This document shows, one piece after another, positions 35,268 through 45,707 of a DNA stretch of 57,303 bases (the stretch's first letter is position 1; the number at the start of each line of letters is the position of its first letter). The stretch spans positions 1-57,303 of the forward strand of contig NZ_CAMLJP010000025.1 in the NCBI RefSeq assembly GCF_946480385.1, written 5' to 3'. A program made the translations under genes and the position numbers. The notes below the pieces were generated by a model. That model was not told the origin of the DNA, made no database searches, and worked only from the letters and a program-made list of their open reading frames with translations. Source of the DNA: an uncultured Azospirillum sp. GTDB taxonomy: Bacteria > Pseudomonadota > Alphaproteobacteria > Azospirillales > Azospirillaceae.

Positions 35268-35693
35268 CTACCCCACCGCCGCGGCGGCCTCGCGCTCCAC
35301 ATCGGCGCGGACCATGGCGTCGAGCCGGTGGACGCGCATGTACAGGCTGTGGCTGCGCTCCAGCAGGCTGCGCAGGCCGGACGGCAAATCCTCGTTGTCG
35401 GGGCCGCTGGGATCGGAACAGATTTCGCCGCCGGACAGCGCGAAATCCTCGCTCGCCGCCTGCTCTTTCGACATCTCGCCGGCATGCACGGCCTTCTGCG
35501 CCAAGAGCCACGCCATCACCTGGGTCAGGCGGCTGGTCACCCGCATGGATTCGTAGGAGATCTGAAGACGCACCTGCGGCGGCAGCTTCCGGTGTTCGGC
35601 CGCATCATGATAGGCGATGTAATTGCGCGCCTCGATCAAGAGCGCCATCGTCTCGTCGTAGGGACCGTTGAAGAAGAAGGTGTGCGAAGTCAT
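35268..35693 (-). CDS. rcdA: RcdA-like adaptor (DUF1465)
   Basis: This 141-residue DUF1465 protein matches Caulobacter RcdA, an adaptor that helps ClpXP degrade CtrA and other cell-cycle proteins. Conserved segments are FFNGPYDETMALLIEARNYIAYHD, SYESMRVTSRLTQVMAWLLAQKA and LRSLLERSHSLYMRVHRLD. It is all-helical. The family is limited to alphaproteobacteria, which supports the taxonomic placement of the window. It lies divergent from the hsp20 gene. Confidence 0.9.
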   Translation of the reverse strand: MTSHTFFFNGPYDETMALLIEARNYIAYHDAAEHRKLPPQVRLQISYESMRVTSRLTQVMAWLLAQKAVHAGEMSKEQAASEDFALSGGEICSDPSGPDNEDLPSGLRSLLERSHSLYMRVHRLDAMVRADVEREAAAAVG

Positions 35694-35821
35694 GGTCGTC
35701 GGCCCCCTCCTGCGGACTTACGGCCCTAGCGTGAGCCTTGCCGCAACTGATTAACAATTGGTGACCGGGCGGCACCCGGCAACCCCAGGCGGGGATTGAC
35801 CGGTCTTTGTGTGCCCGCCCT

Positions 35822-35849
35822 CTTGAACGGGGAAAAGCGTCGATTATCT
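35822..35849 (+). promoter_or_regulatory. Putative RpoH (sigma-32) promoter of hsp20
   Basis: CTTGAAC (35822-35828) followed after 15 bases by TTATCT (35844-35849), similar to the alphaproteobacterial RpoH pattern (CTTG, about 17 bases, then CnTATnT). The predicted start near 35857 lies just ahead of the first hairpin of the leader. Confidence 0.5.
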
Positions 35850-35860
35850 CTCGCTCGTCC

Positions 35861-35958
35861 GGCGGATGCCCATACGGGGTCCGCCACCAACCCGCCCTAA
35901 GAGGACCGACCAATGCCGTGGTCCTCGACGGCCGTATCGCTCTTTCGGAGGATATGTC
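35861..35958 (+). promoter_or_regulatory. ROSE-like RNA thermometer in the hsp20 leader
   Basis: Three consecutive hairpins. Hairpin 1: GGCGGA (35861-35866) with TCCGCC (35880-35885) plus inner CCC/GGG. Hairpin 2: GAGGACC (35901-35907) with GGTCCTC (35920-35926). Hairpin 3: TATC (35935-35938), a bulged G (35939), CTC (35940-35942), loop TTTCG, GAG (35948-35950), GATA (35951-35954), which buries the GGAGGAT ribosome site just before ATG 35959. An SD-masking last hairpin with a bulged G and CGCT motif is the hallmark of ROSE elements upstream of small heat-shock genes. Confidence 0.72.
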
Positions 35959-36441
35959 ATGCGTAGCTACGACCTTTCGCCGCTGTTCCGTTCCACCGTC
36001 GGTTTCGACCGCCTGTCGCGTCTTCTGGAGACCGCGACCACCGGTGACGAGGCGGCGTCCTATCCGCCCTACAACATCGAAAAGCTGAGCGAGGATTCGT
36101 ATCGGATCACCATGGCCGTCGCCGGCTTTGGGATCGACGACCTCAACATCGTCGCCCACCAGAACTCGTTGACCGTCACTGGTAAAGCTAAGAAGGACGA
36201 GCCGACCGGCCAATTCCTCTACCGGGGTATCGCCGGGCGCGCGTTCGAGCGCCGCTTTCAGCTGGCCGATTTCATCAAGGTGACCAACGCGTCTCTTCAG
36301 AATGGCCTTCTGCACATCGAACTGGCGCGCGAGGTACCCGAAGCGATGAAGCCGCGGAGCATTCCGATCGTCACCGCCGCCGGCACCCAGTCGGTGGAGG
36401 TCGAGGCTCCGGCTCCCGCCCTGACCCAGCAGGCGGCCTGA
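35959..36441 (+). CDS. Small heat-shock protein Hsp20 (IbpA-like)
   Basis: This 160-residue ATP-independent holdase has an N-terminal MRSYDLSPLFRSTVGFDRL, an alpha-crystallin domain (about 35-130) with PPYNIEKLSEDSYRITMAVAGF, and a C-terminal SIPI tail motif (R-S-I-P-I) that binds neighbouring subunits in the oligomer. It matches IbpA. Start ATG 35959, the upstream frame being part of the regulatory leader. It is controlled by a putative RpoH promoter and ROSE-like leader, and ends at a strong terminator. Confidence 0.95.
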   Translation: MRSYDLSPLFRSTVGFDRLSRLLETATTGDEAASYPPYNIEKLSEDSYRITMAVAGFGIDDLNIVAHQNSLTVTGKAKKDEPTGQFLYRGIAGRAFERRFQLADFIKVTNASLQNGLLHIELAREVPEAMKPRSIPIVTAAGTQSVEVEAPAPALTQQAA

Positions 36442-36472
36442 CGCGGTTCGTCCGCCCATGATGCGGACATGA

Positions 36473-36507
36473 GAACGGCGCCCCGGACCATCCGGGGCGC
36501 CGTTTTC
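36473..36507 (+). terminator. Terminator of hsp20
   Basis: GAACGGCGCCCCGGA (36473-36487) pairs with TCCGGGGCGCCGTTTTC (36491-36507, one strand slightly longer), followed by TTT. It also faces the convergent PDC-sensor gene. Confidence 0.88.
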
Positions 36508-36535
36508 TTTGCCGATCCGTCGGTGTTCGCGGCGC

Positions 36536-37135
36536 CTATTGTCCCAGCTTCGCGGTATCCAGCACGATCATCGCGACGCCGATCTTCTGCTTTCCGGTCG
36601 GGTCCAACACTGGGACGCTGGCTTCGGTCAGCATGGCGCCGCTTTTGTCGTCCTTCTCCGGATCGGTCATGTAGAGGTCGGCGCTGCCGGTGAAGACCTT
36701 CTGCCATTTCGGCTCGTCACCCTGCCAGTAGTCGGAGGTTCCGGCGGTCTGGCCGACGTTCAGGCCATGATCGTCCATCAGCAGGATTTCGACGATCCGG
36801 CCGTTGCTGCCCGCCACGACCTGCTTCAGCTGTTTGGACACCGCGTTTGACGAGACCGCATCGAAGGCCGGGTTGGCGCCGCCGGCCTTGGCCGCCGCCT
36901 TCCACTGGTTGTCCATCTCGTCGATCTTGGATTGGGCGATCCCGGCATGCTTGGCATTCTGCGTTTTCACCGCCCCGACCACCGCCGGATCGGACAGCCA
37001 GCTCTGGGCCTGCGAACTGACCGCCTTGCGCACCGCCCCTTCCAATGCCGGGTCCGCGGCGGACGCCATGGACAGCGTGCCCGCGCACAGCAGGGAAATC
37101 GCGCAGCCGGCAATCCAGTATCGAGTCTGCGTCAT
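36536..37135 (-). CDS. Stand-alone periplasmic PDC/Cache-like sensor-domain protein
   Basis: The 199-residue protein has a signal peptide (MTQTRYWIAGCAISLLCAG to SMASAAD) and a single extracellular sensor-like domain. Features such as NAKHAGIAQSKIDEMDNQW, RIVEILLMDDHGLNVGQT, SDYWQGDEPKWQKVF and ASVPVLD are those of PDC/dCache domains, usually found on chemoreceptors and histidine kinases. No transmembrane output domain follows, so it may act as a periplasmic binding partner. GGGAGGA precedes ATG 37135, and the longer frame starting 37246 has no signal. Confidence 0.78.
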   Translation of the reverse strand: MTQTRYWIAGCAISLLCAGTLSMASAADPALEGAVRKAVSSQAQSWLSDPAVVGAVKTQNAKHAGIAQSKIDEMDNQWKAAAKAGGANPAFDAVSSNAVSKQLKQVVAGSNGRIVEILLMDDHGLNVGQTAGTSDYWQGDEPKWQKVFTGSADLYMTDPEKDDKSGAMLTEASVPVLDPTGKQKIGVAMIVLDTAKLGQ

Positions 37136-37289
37136 GTGGTGTCCTCCCAGTCGTTTGGCCCGGTCATGGGCGGGGCGATGGTCGGACGGGCGGAACCGGA
37201 GCCACAGCATCGGGCGTTGTTTTTCCGTCAAACGGAAGATCAGCAATGCTGATAAAATGCTTTTTACCGACCTGCCGGCCGGAGCGGCA

Positions 37290-37952
37290 TCACAGCCGCG
37301 GAAAACTGTCCGGGGGCGCCAGCACCCACTCCGCGTAGCCTGCGCGCATCAGCTCATAGGCGGCGACCAGCCCGGCCGCCCCGGCATAGGCGGTGACCAA
37401 CACCTGCTCCGGCGACACCTGCGCCCCGAATCCGATCAGCAAAGCGCCCAGGAACGGCCCGCCCAGCAGAAATGCCGCCAACCATAGCGGTTCGGCCGAC
37501 AGCCAGGCGCCGAGCACCGCGCGGGTCCGCTGCGACAGGCGCAGCAGCCCGCCGGCCTTGGCGTCGAGCGCCTCGAGGCTGCCGGCGCGCAGTTCCGCCA
37601 GCCGCCGGCCGTCGGCGTCGATGAAGACGACCTCTACCTTCATGCCGTGACGGCGAACCGAGGCCCGCACCGAATCGCCGAGCCGCGTTTCCAGCAGGAT
37701 CGCGTTGCCACCCAACGCCGGCAGCGCATCGCGCACCTCTTCCGGCGGCTCGCCCCACTCGCGCAGGGCCTCCAGGATGACCCGGGGATCGTCGCAGGGG
37801 ATCGCATCCATATGAATCACCTGTCCCTGCGGCGCCGTTACCTTCAGGATCAGCACCTGCTCCGCCGGATCATGCGTCCCTTCGACGCGCAGTCCGCCCT
37901 CGACCACATAGGAGAATCGCAGGCATCCATCACGGCGGCTGAGCGTGTTCAT
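37290..37952 (-). CDS. Hypothetical protein with two C-terminal membrane helices
   Basis: I do not recognise this 220-residue protein. The first 140 residues look like a soluble beta-rich domain (FSYVVEGGLRVEGTHDP, VLILKVTAPQGQVIHMDAIPCDD), then there are two hydrophobic stretches (about 153-174 and 180-202) separated by a short loop, so it is probably membrane-anchored at the C-terminus. GGAGGGG lies 5-8 bases before ATG 37952. The neighbouring stretch 37953-38122 holds no gene. Confidence 0.7.
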   Translation of the reverse strand: MNTLSRRDGCLRFSYVVEGGLRVEGTHDPAEQVLILKVTAPQGQVIHMDAIPCDDPRVILEALREWGEPPEEVRDALPALGGNAILLETRLGDSVRASVRRHGMKVEVVFIDADGRRLAELRAGSLEALDAKAGGLLRLSQRTRAVLGAWLSAEPLWLAAFLLGGPFLGALLIGFGAQVSPEQVLVTAYAGAAGLVAAYELMRAGYAEWVLAPPDSFPRL

Positions 37953-38122
37953 GGCGGCACCCCTCCGGTCGCACCCCTGGCGGATCGCACCACAGGGATC
38001 TTGAGCGTTGGTTATCTGGGCGTTGGCGTTGACATGACCAACAAACCAGCCGGGGGAACGGCCATCGCGACGGAGCGGCGAAAAAGGGGAAACCCGACCG
38101 GCCGAGTCGGCATCCGGGCATG

Positions 38123-38157
38123 AAAAAAGCGCCTAGCCGATCCGGCTGGCGCTTTGT
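38123..38157 (-). terminator. Terminator of tRNA-Ser
   Basis: On the minus strand, a hairpin pairing AAAGCGCC and AGCC with GGCT and GGCGCTTT is followed by six T (38123-38128). It lies about 30 bases past the tRNA-Ser 3' end. Confidence 0.88.
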
Positions 38158-38187
38158 GCTATCTTCCCTCTCTCAGAAGAGAGAGAA

Positions 38188-38277
38188 TGGCGGATGGGGG
38201 GAGATTCGAACTCCCGATACCCGTGAGGGTATGCCGCATTTCGAGTGCGGTGCATTCAACCGCTCTGCCACCCATCC
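38188..38277 (-). tRNA. tRNA-Ser (CGA), CCA encoded
   Basis: Class II tRNA of 90 bases with acceptor GGATGGG/CCCATCC, discriminator G and encoded CCA (38188-38190). The anticodon stem CCGCA/TGCGG encloses the loop CTCGAAA (anticodon CGA). It has a long variable arm (ATACCCTCACGGGTAT) and a T arm with AGTTCGAATCT. Confidence 0.97.
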
Positions 38278-38305
38278 GCTGCCCCGTTTGGCGGGGTGGG
38301 CGGAA

Positions 38306-38333
38306 CCTATATAAACGCCTTCGGCCGTGCAAG
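38306..38333 (-). promoter_or_regulatory. Promoter of tRNA-Ser
   Basis: Minus-strand CTTGCA (38328-38333), 16 bases, TATAGG (38306-38311), about 30 bases upstream of the tRNA. The AT-rich TTTATATAGG makes the -10 stand out. Confidence 0.6.
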
Positions 38334-38376
38334 CCTTTTTTGCAGAAAAATGCGAAGGCGTTGGCCCGCAACCCTG

Positions 38377-38404
38377 TTGACTCTTAGCCCCTCCTGAGTA
38401 TAGA
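38377..38404 (+). promoter_or_regulatory. Promoter of rplU-rpmA
   Basis: TTGACT (38377-38382), 16 bases, TATAGA (38399-38404). Transcription from here gives a leader of about 75 bases. The rplU leader contains a C/G-rich region CGGTGGGCGAGAAGCCCGCCG that can form a small hairpin and might serve L21 autoregulation, which is inference. Confidence 0.68.
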
Positions 38405-38485
38405 TCGTCGCTCCCATGAACGGGCTTGCGCATCGAACGGTGGGCGAGAAGCCCGCCGTTTGTTTTGACATAGGCAGTGACGACA

Positions 38486-38803
38486 ATGTTTGCAGTGATC
38501 CGCACCGGCGGCAAGCAGTACAAGGTCGCCAATGGCGACGTGATCCGTGTTGAGAAGCTCGAGGCCGATGCTGGCGCCTCCATCACGCTCGATGACGTGC
38601 TGATGGTCGGCGACGCAGGCAACACCACCATCGGCACCCCGACCGTGGCCGGCGCCTCGGTCGTCGCCGAGGTCGTCGCCCAGGACCGCGGCCCGAAGAT
38701 CATCGTCTTCAAGAAGAAGCGCCGCCAGAACTACCGCCGCAAGAACGGCCACCGCCAGGACCTGACCGTCCTGCGCATCACCGGCATCAACGGCGTGGCC
38801 TGA
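38486..38803 (+). CDS. rplU: 50S ribosomal protein L21
   Basis: This 105-residue L21 starts [18 protein letters not shown] and contains the conserved [17 protein letters not shown] near residues 76-92. A GTG codon three triplets upstream is the longer alternative. rpmA follows at 56 bases, the standard rplU-rpmA order. Confidence 0.97.
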   Translation: MFAVIRTGGKQYKVANGDVIRVEKLEADAGASITLDDVLMVGDAGNTTIGTPTVAGASVVAEVVAQDRGPKIIVFKKKRRQNYRRKNGHRQDLTVLRITGINGVA

Positions 38804-38858
38804 TCCGGGTTCTCCGGTCGGGCTTCCAGGCGCATCTTCAGTTTAGGAGCAACACCCC

Positions 38859-39146
38859 ATGGCACACAAAAAGGCAGGCGGCTCGTCCCGCAACGGCCGT
38901 GACTCCGCCGGTCGCCGTCTCGGCGTGAAGCGTTTCGGTGGCGAGAGCGTCGTCTCCGGCAACATCATCGTCCGTCAGCGTGGCACGAAGTTCCACCCGG
39001 GCGAGAACGTCGGCATCGGCCGCGACCACACCCTGTTCGCGATGGCCAATGGCCAAGTTTACTTCAAGCACAGCTCGAACGGCCGCACCTTCGTGAACGT
39101 CGTTCCGGCCAACGACCAGGAAGTTCCGGCCGTCGCCGCCGAGTGA
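38859..39146 (+). CDS. rpmA: 50S ribosomal protein L27
   Basis: This 95-residue L27 starts [16 protein letters not shown] with the exact family N-terminus that reaches the peptidyl transferase centre. [15 protein letters not shown] and [11 protein letters not shown] follow. There is no Firmicutes-type N-terminal pre-sequence. AGGAG precedes ATG 38859. Confidence 0.98.
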   Translation: MAHKKAGGSSRNGRDSAGRRLGVKRFGGESVVSGNIIVRQRGTKFHPGENVGIGRDHTLFAMANGQVYFKHSSNGRTFVNVVPANDQEVPAVAAE

Positions 39147-39166
39147 TCGGGCCGAGTAACCTCTAA

Positions 39167-41729
<2,563 letters not shown>

Positions 41730-41734
41730 CCGTG

Positions 41735-42379
41735 ATGTCGCGTACCCCGATCCGCGCCGTCCTGTGGGACATCGACGGCACGCTGATGGACAGCGAACCC
41801 TGGCACCAGCAGATCACCGTCGAGGTCTGCCGCGGCTATGGCCATGAACTGAGCGACGAGGATTGCCGGTCGATGCACGGCGTGGCGTTCCGCGAGATCT
41901 ACGCCGCGCTTCACGCTCGCCGCCCCTTCCCCATCGACCTGCACGCCTGGGCCGACGAGATCAACGCCCAGTATGTCGCCAGCGTCCATCGGGTGCGCCC
42001 GCGCGAGGGTGCCTTCGCCCTGGTGGAGGCCTTTGCCGCGCGCGGTCTGGCGCAGGCCTGCGTGTCGAACGGCGGGCGCATGATCGTCGACGCCAACATG
42101 CGTGCGATGTCGATCCCGCATTTCCGCTTCAGCATCGCCCGCGAGGACGTCGCCAACGGCAAGCCCCATCCGGAGCCCTACCTGCTGGCCGCGAAGATGC
42201 TGGGCTTGGCCCCGGAAGCCTGCGCGGTGATCGAGGACAGCCCCACCGGCGCCCGCAGCGCCAAGGCCGCCGGCATGCTGACCATCGCCTGGCCCCAGCA
42301 CCCCGCCGTGGTCTTCGACGCCGTCGACCATCTGGTCGAGGATCCGGGGTCGCTGGATTGGGATGCGCTTTGCGGGTGA
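41735..42379 (+). CDS. HAD-superfamily phosphatase (beta-phosphoglucomutase/Gph-like)
   Basis: This 214-residue cytosolic HAD hydrolase of subfamily IA has motif I VLWDIDGTLMDSEP (nucleophile Asp near residue 11), motif II CVSNGG, motif III KPHPEP, and motif IV VIEDSPTGARSAKAAGM. A GTG start at 41726 overlapping the proB stop is possible. It should dephosphorylate a small sugar phosphate or similar metabolite. No partner indicates which. Confidence 0.88.
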   Translation: MSRTPIRAVLWDIDGTLMDSEPWHQQITVEVCRGYGHELSDEDCRSMHGVAFREIYAALHARRPFPIDLHAWADEINAQYVASVHRVRPREGAFALVEAFAARGLAQACVSNGGRMIVDANMRAMSIPHFRFSIAREDVANGKPHPEPYLLAAKMLGLAPEACAVIEDSPTGARSAKAAGMLTIAWPQHPAVVFDAVDHLVEDPGSLDWDALCG

Positions 42380-42403
42380 GGGGTTTCCGCCGAACGCGCC
42401 CCC

Positions 42404-42982
42404 TCAATCCAACGTCCAGCGCGCCATCTGCGGGAACGGCGCCAGCCCGTTGTTGCCCATATGGGCGAACATGCCCGCATAGCCGGTGAAGCCGGCCTGC
42501 GCCAGATTGATCAGGCCGAAATGGGTCCCCTGCTCGATCCAGGCCTGCATTGGGTGGGTGCCCTCAAACTTGTCATATTGGTAGGAGCCGGGGAAGAACA
42601 GGCATTCCTGCGGCAGGCCCAGATGCTGGACCACGGCATAGGACCAGGCCTGCGACATGAACTCGCCCTGGCGGGCGGCCTGGGTCAGGATCGGGTCGGC
42701 GGTGCCGTCGCGCGCTGTCTGGTCGGCGAGGATGGTGTCGATGTCCGTCTGCACATTGCGGTTCAGCAGCGGCCAGTACTGGCGCGGCATGACGATGATA
42801 TGGCCAGCCTCGTGCAACAGGTCGCCCGGTCCCTTCAGGGTCTCCGGATCGACATGGAGCGCGCCGGCATGGATGTTCACGCCGGGCAGAAAGCCGTCGC
42901 GCCCGCCTTCGCCATATTCCACCTGCATGCCGATTCCGCGCAGGAAGGCGACGATGGGTTCCAGCGCTTCGGGATGATACAT
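42404..42982 (-). CDS. Unknown protein with HEAGH motif
   Basis: The 192-residue protein carries DLLHEAGHIIVMPRQYW near residues 73-89, an HExxH motif that suggests a zinc-dependent peptidase, plus a possible third ligand in a later helix (QAWSYAVVQHLGL). It has no signal peptide. GGAGAGG lies just before ATG 42982. No family recognised. It ends the minus-strand block, next to a convergent HAD gene. Confidence 0.65.
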   Translation of the reverse strand: MYHPEALEPIVAFLRGIGMQVEYGEGGRDGFLPGVNIHAGALHVDPETLKGPGDLLHEAGHIIVMPRQYWPLLNRNVQTDIDTILADQTARDGTADPILTQAARQGEFMSQAWSYAVVQHLGLPQECLFFPGSYQYDKFEGTHPMQAWIEQGTHFGLINLAQAGFTGYAGMFAHMGNNGLAPFPQMARWTLD

Positions 42983-43059
42983 TCGCCCTCTCCACCAATT
43001 CGAAATTTGGTCGAGATATTCGCGCAAAGGAGGCAATCAGGCAAGCCGCACACGGAAAG

Positions 43060-43089
43060 CCACCCGATGCGCGTTGTCGCATCGGGTGG
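43060..43089 (-). terminator. Hairpin after the divergent polysaccharide deacetylase gene
   Basis: Perfect 12-bp stem CCACCCGATGCG (43060-43071) / CGCATCGGGTGG (43078-43089), followed on the minus strand by CTTTCC. It ends the proA-to-deacetylase run before the HEAGH gene. Confidence 0.7.
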
Positions 43090-43103
43090 TGCGGTAGCAG
43101 CCG

Positions 43104-44273
43104 CTATTTCTGGATGTTGACCACCGCCGACGCCGGGGCCAGCGCGATGCCACGGTCGGCCAGCGAGGTCAGCCACAGATTCAGGCGCTCGATCGTCGTC
43201 GGATAGGGAGAGGCGAAACCGACGGCGGCGCCGTTGGTCTTGGCCAGCTCCTCCAGTTCGCGCAGCTGGTCGTCGATGGCGCCGCGCGACAGGTCGCGGT
43301 CGATGACGCGATCTCCCAGAGCGCGCGGCACGCCGGCCAGATTGGCGAGCGGCCCGGCAACGCTCTTCGGATTGACCCGCGAATCGACCAGCAGCAGGCC
43401 GCGCGCCTTCAGAACGTCGATCACCGGCTGCATCGCCGCCGGGTTGGCGGTGAATTTGCTGCCGGTGGTGCTGGTGATGCCGACATAGCCGACCGCCTTG
43501 CCCAGCGACCATTCCAGCCGTTCGACATTGCGGTCGGGGCCGAGCATGGTCAGCAGCGCGTTCGGACCGGGATCGTCGCGCGGATAGTTCAGCGGCTCCA
43601 TCGGCACCGACAGCATCACCTCGTGACCCTTGGTGCGGGCCCGCTCGACCCAGTCGTCCAGCCGCTCGGCATAGGGCAGGAAGGCCAGCGTGATGCCGGG
43701 CGGCAGCTTCGCCAGCGCATTGCCGGTGGTGACGCCGCTGAGCCCGAGATCGGACATGACGATGGCGATGCGCGGCCGCTTGTCGGTCGCCGGGAAGGGC
43801 CGGGCATAGACCTGCCAGGGCTTGCGCCCATCCTGGGCGATGCGCGGCAGCGGCCCGTTGCGGCTGTCCTCCACCAGTCCCGGCACCGGCGCCGGAACCA
43901 GCGTCACCGCCGCCGCCGGAACGCCCGGCAGAGGCAGCGGGGCGGCGTCGGTGGGCAATGGCGCCGCCGGTGCGGCGGCCTTGGGTTCCGGCACCGGTGG
44001 CGGCGGCAGCGGAGCGACCGCGACCGTCGCCGCCGGAATCGATGCCCGCCAGGTCTCCCGCGTCGCCTCGCCGTTCAAGGCCAGCCAGCCGGCCAGCCCG
44101 CCACCGGCGACCGCCACCAGGGCGACGGCAGCCAGCAACGGCTTGGACAACGGCTTGCGCGGCCGTCCCGCCGAATCGCCTCCATTGCGGCGGAAACGGC
44201 GCAGCCAGCCGAGTCCGGGGCGCAGACCCCGGACATCGAACCGCAAACGACCCAGCAGGGCGGGAGCCTTCAC
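43104..44273 (-). CDS. Divergent polysaccharide deacetylase (YibQ-like)
   Basis: This 389-residue envelope protein has an N-terminal cytoplasmic Arg-rich segment, a single transmembrane helix at about 46-65, a Pro/Ala linker and a divergent polysaccharide-deacetylase domain (about 165-385): RPRIAIVMSDLGLSG, LAFLPYAERLDDWVERARTKGHEVMLSVPMEP, LLLVDSRVNPKS and DRVIDRDLS. The family regularly follows envC and ctpA. Its carbohydrate activity is unproven. It starts 15 bases after the ctpA stop. Confidence 0.9.
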   Translation of the reverse strand: MKAPALLGRLRFDVRGLRPGLGWLRRFRRNGGDSAGRPRKPLSKPLLAAVALVAVAGGGLAGWLALNGEATRETWRASIPAATVAVAPLPPPPVPEPKAAAPAAPLPTDAAPLPLPGVPAAAVTLVPAPVPGLVEDSRNGPLPRIAQDGRKPWQVYARPFPATDKRPRIAIVMSDLGLSGVTTGNALAKLPPGITLAFLPYAERLDDWVERARTKGHEVMLSVPMEPLNYPRDDPGPNALLTMLGPDRNVERLEWSLGKAVGYVGITSTTGSKFTANPAAMQPVIDVLKARGLLLVDSRVNPKSVAGPLANLAGVPRALGDRVIDRDLSRGAIDDQLRELEELAKTNGAAVGFASPYPTTIERLNLWLTSLADRGIALAPASAVVNIQK

Positions 44274-44288
44274 CGTCGGTTGCTCCGG

Positions 44289-45707
44289 TCAGCGCGCCGC
44301 GGCGCGCTGCTGGAACAGGGCGACGCCACGCAGCAGATCGAGCGCGCGGGCGAGCTGGAAGTCGAAGGGCTGTTCCGCCCCCTCCGCCGCAGCACCCTCC
44401 GCCGGAGCGGGAGAGGCACCCGGAGCAGGCGCAGCACCCGGAGCCGCACCGGCCCCCGGACCCGGAGCGGGCGCCGCCGGGTTCGGGGCGGCGGGAGTGC
44501 CGGGAGCGGCCGGGTTGGTGGTGGCCGGACGCGGCGCCTTGCTGGCGTCGGGGTTGACCAGCGCGCCCTTCAGGTCGGCTTCGCGGCGGCGGACGACGTT
44601 CTTGTCCAGATCCTCCACCTTGGCGACATGCACCTCGATGTCCGGGGTGATGCCCAGCTGCTGGATCGAGCGGCCCGACGGCGTGTAGTAGCGCGCCGTG
44701 GTCAGGCGCATGGCGCCATGGCCGGGCAGCGGGATGATGGTCTGCACCGATCCCTTGCCGAAGCTCTGGGTGCCCATGATAATCGCGCGCTTGTGGTCCT
44801 GCAGGGCGCCGGCGACGATTTCCGAGGCCGAGGCCGAACCGCCATTGACCAGCACCACCATCGGCAGGCCCTTGATCAGGTCACCCGGCTTGGCGTTGAA
44901 GCGGGTGCCCTCCTCCGCCCGGCGACCGCGGGTCGACACGATCTCGCCCTTATCCAGGAAGGTATCGGACACCGAGACTGCCTGATCGAGCAGGCCGCCC
45001 GGATTGTTGCGCAGGTCGAGCACGAAGCCCTTCAGCTTGTCGCCCAACTGCTGCTGAATGGAGGAGATCGCCTTCTCCAGCCCGCTCTGCGTCTGCTCGT
45101 TGAAGCTGGTGATGCGGATGTAGCCGATGTCGCCTTCGGTGCGGTAGCGGACCGACTGCACCTTGATGACGGCGCGGGTCAGCGACACCGTGAAGGGTTC
45201 GCCCGCCTCGCCGCGGCGGACGGTGACCTTCAGCTCGCTGCCCACCGGGCCGCGCATCTTCTCCACCGCCTCGTTCAGGCTGAGGCCCATGACCGCCTCG
45301 CCGTTCAACTGGACGATCAGGTCGCCCGGCTGCAGGCCGGCGCGGAAGGCCGGGGTGTCGTCGATGGGCGACACGACCTTCACCAGGCCGTTCTCCATCG
45401 TCACCTCGATGCCGAGCCCGCCGAACTCGCCGCGGGTCTGGACCTGCATGTCCTGGAAGCTTTTCTTGTTCAGATAGCTCGAATGCGGGTCGAGCGAGGT
45501 CAGCATCCCGTTGATCGCCGATTCGATCAGCTGTTCGTCGGTGACCGGCTCGACATATTCGGCGCGGACGCGCTCGAAGACGTCGCCGAACAGGTTCAGC
45601 TGCCGGTAGGTGTCCGACGAATTGCTGGACTGCGCGGTGACGGTGGCGACGCCGGCGCCCAGAAACACCAGAGCAGCCGCCGTGGCGGCGCGCTTGATCA
45701 TCCTCAT
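44289..45707 (-). CDS. ctpA: C-terminal processing protease
   Basis: This 472-residue periplasmic S41 serine peptidase has a signal peptide (ending TVTA), a PDZ domain around residues 90-175 and a catalytic domain with the Ser in NGGSASASEI (around 291-295) and Lys318 in SFGKGS. A Pro/Ala/Gly-rich stretch of about 60 residues near the C-terminus is followed by FDFQLARALDLLRG, as in other alphaproteobacterial CtpA. Its start codon follows the envC stop directly (TAG then ATG), so the two are tightly coupled. Confidence 0.95.
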   Translation of the reverse strand: MRMIKRAATAAALVFLGAGVATVTAQSSNSSDTYRQLNLFGDVFERVRAEYVEPVTDEQLIESAINGMLTSLDPHSSYLNKKSFQDMQVQTRGEFGGLGIEVTMENGLVKVVSPIDDTPAFRAGLQPGDLIVQLNGEAVMGLSLNEAVEKMRGPVGSELKVTVRRGEAGEPFTVSLTRAVIKVQSVRYRTEGDIGYIRITSFNEQTQSGLEKAISSIQQQLGDKLKGFVLDLRNNPGGLLDQAVSVSDTFLDKGEIVSTRGRRAEEGTRFNAKPGDLIKGLPMVVLVNGGSASASEIVAGALQDHKRAIIMGTQSFGKGSVQTIIPLPGHGAMRLTTARYYTPSGRSIQQLGITPDIEVHVAKVEDLDKNVVRRREADLKGALVNPDASKAPRPATTNPAAPGTPAAPNPAAPAPGPGAGAAPGAAPAPGASPAPAEGAAAEGAEQPFDFQLARALDLLRGVALFQQRAAAR

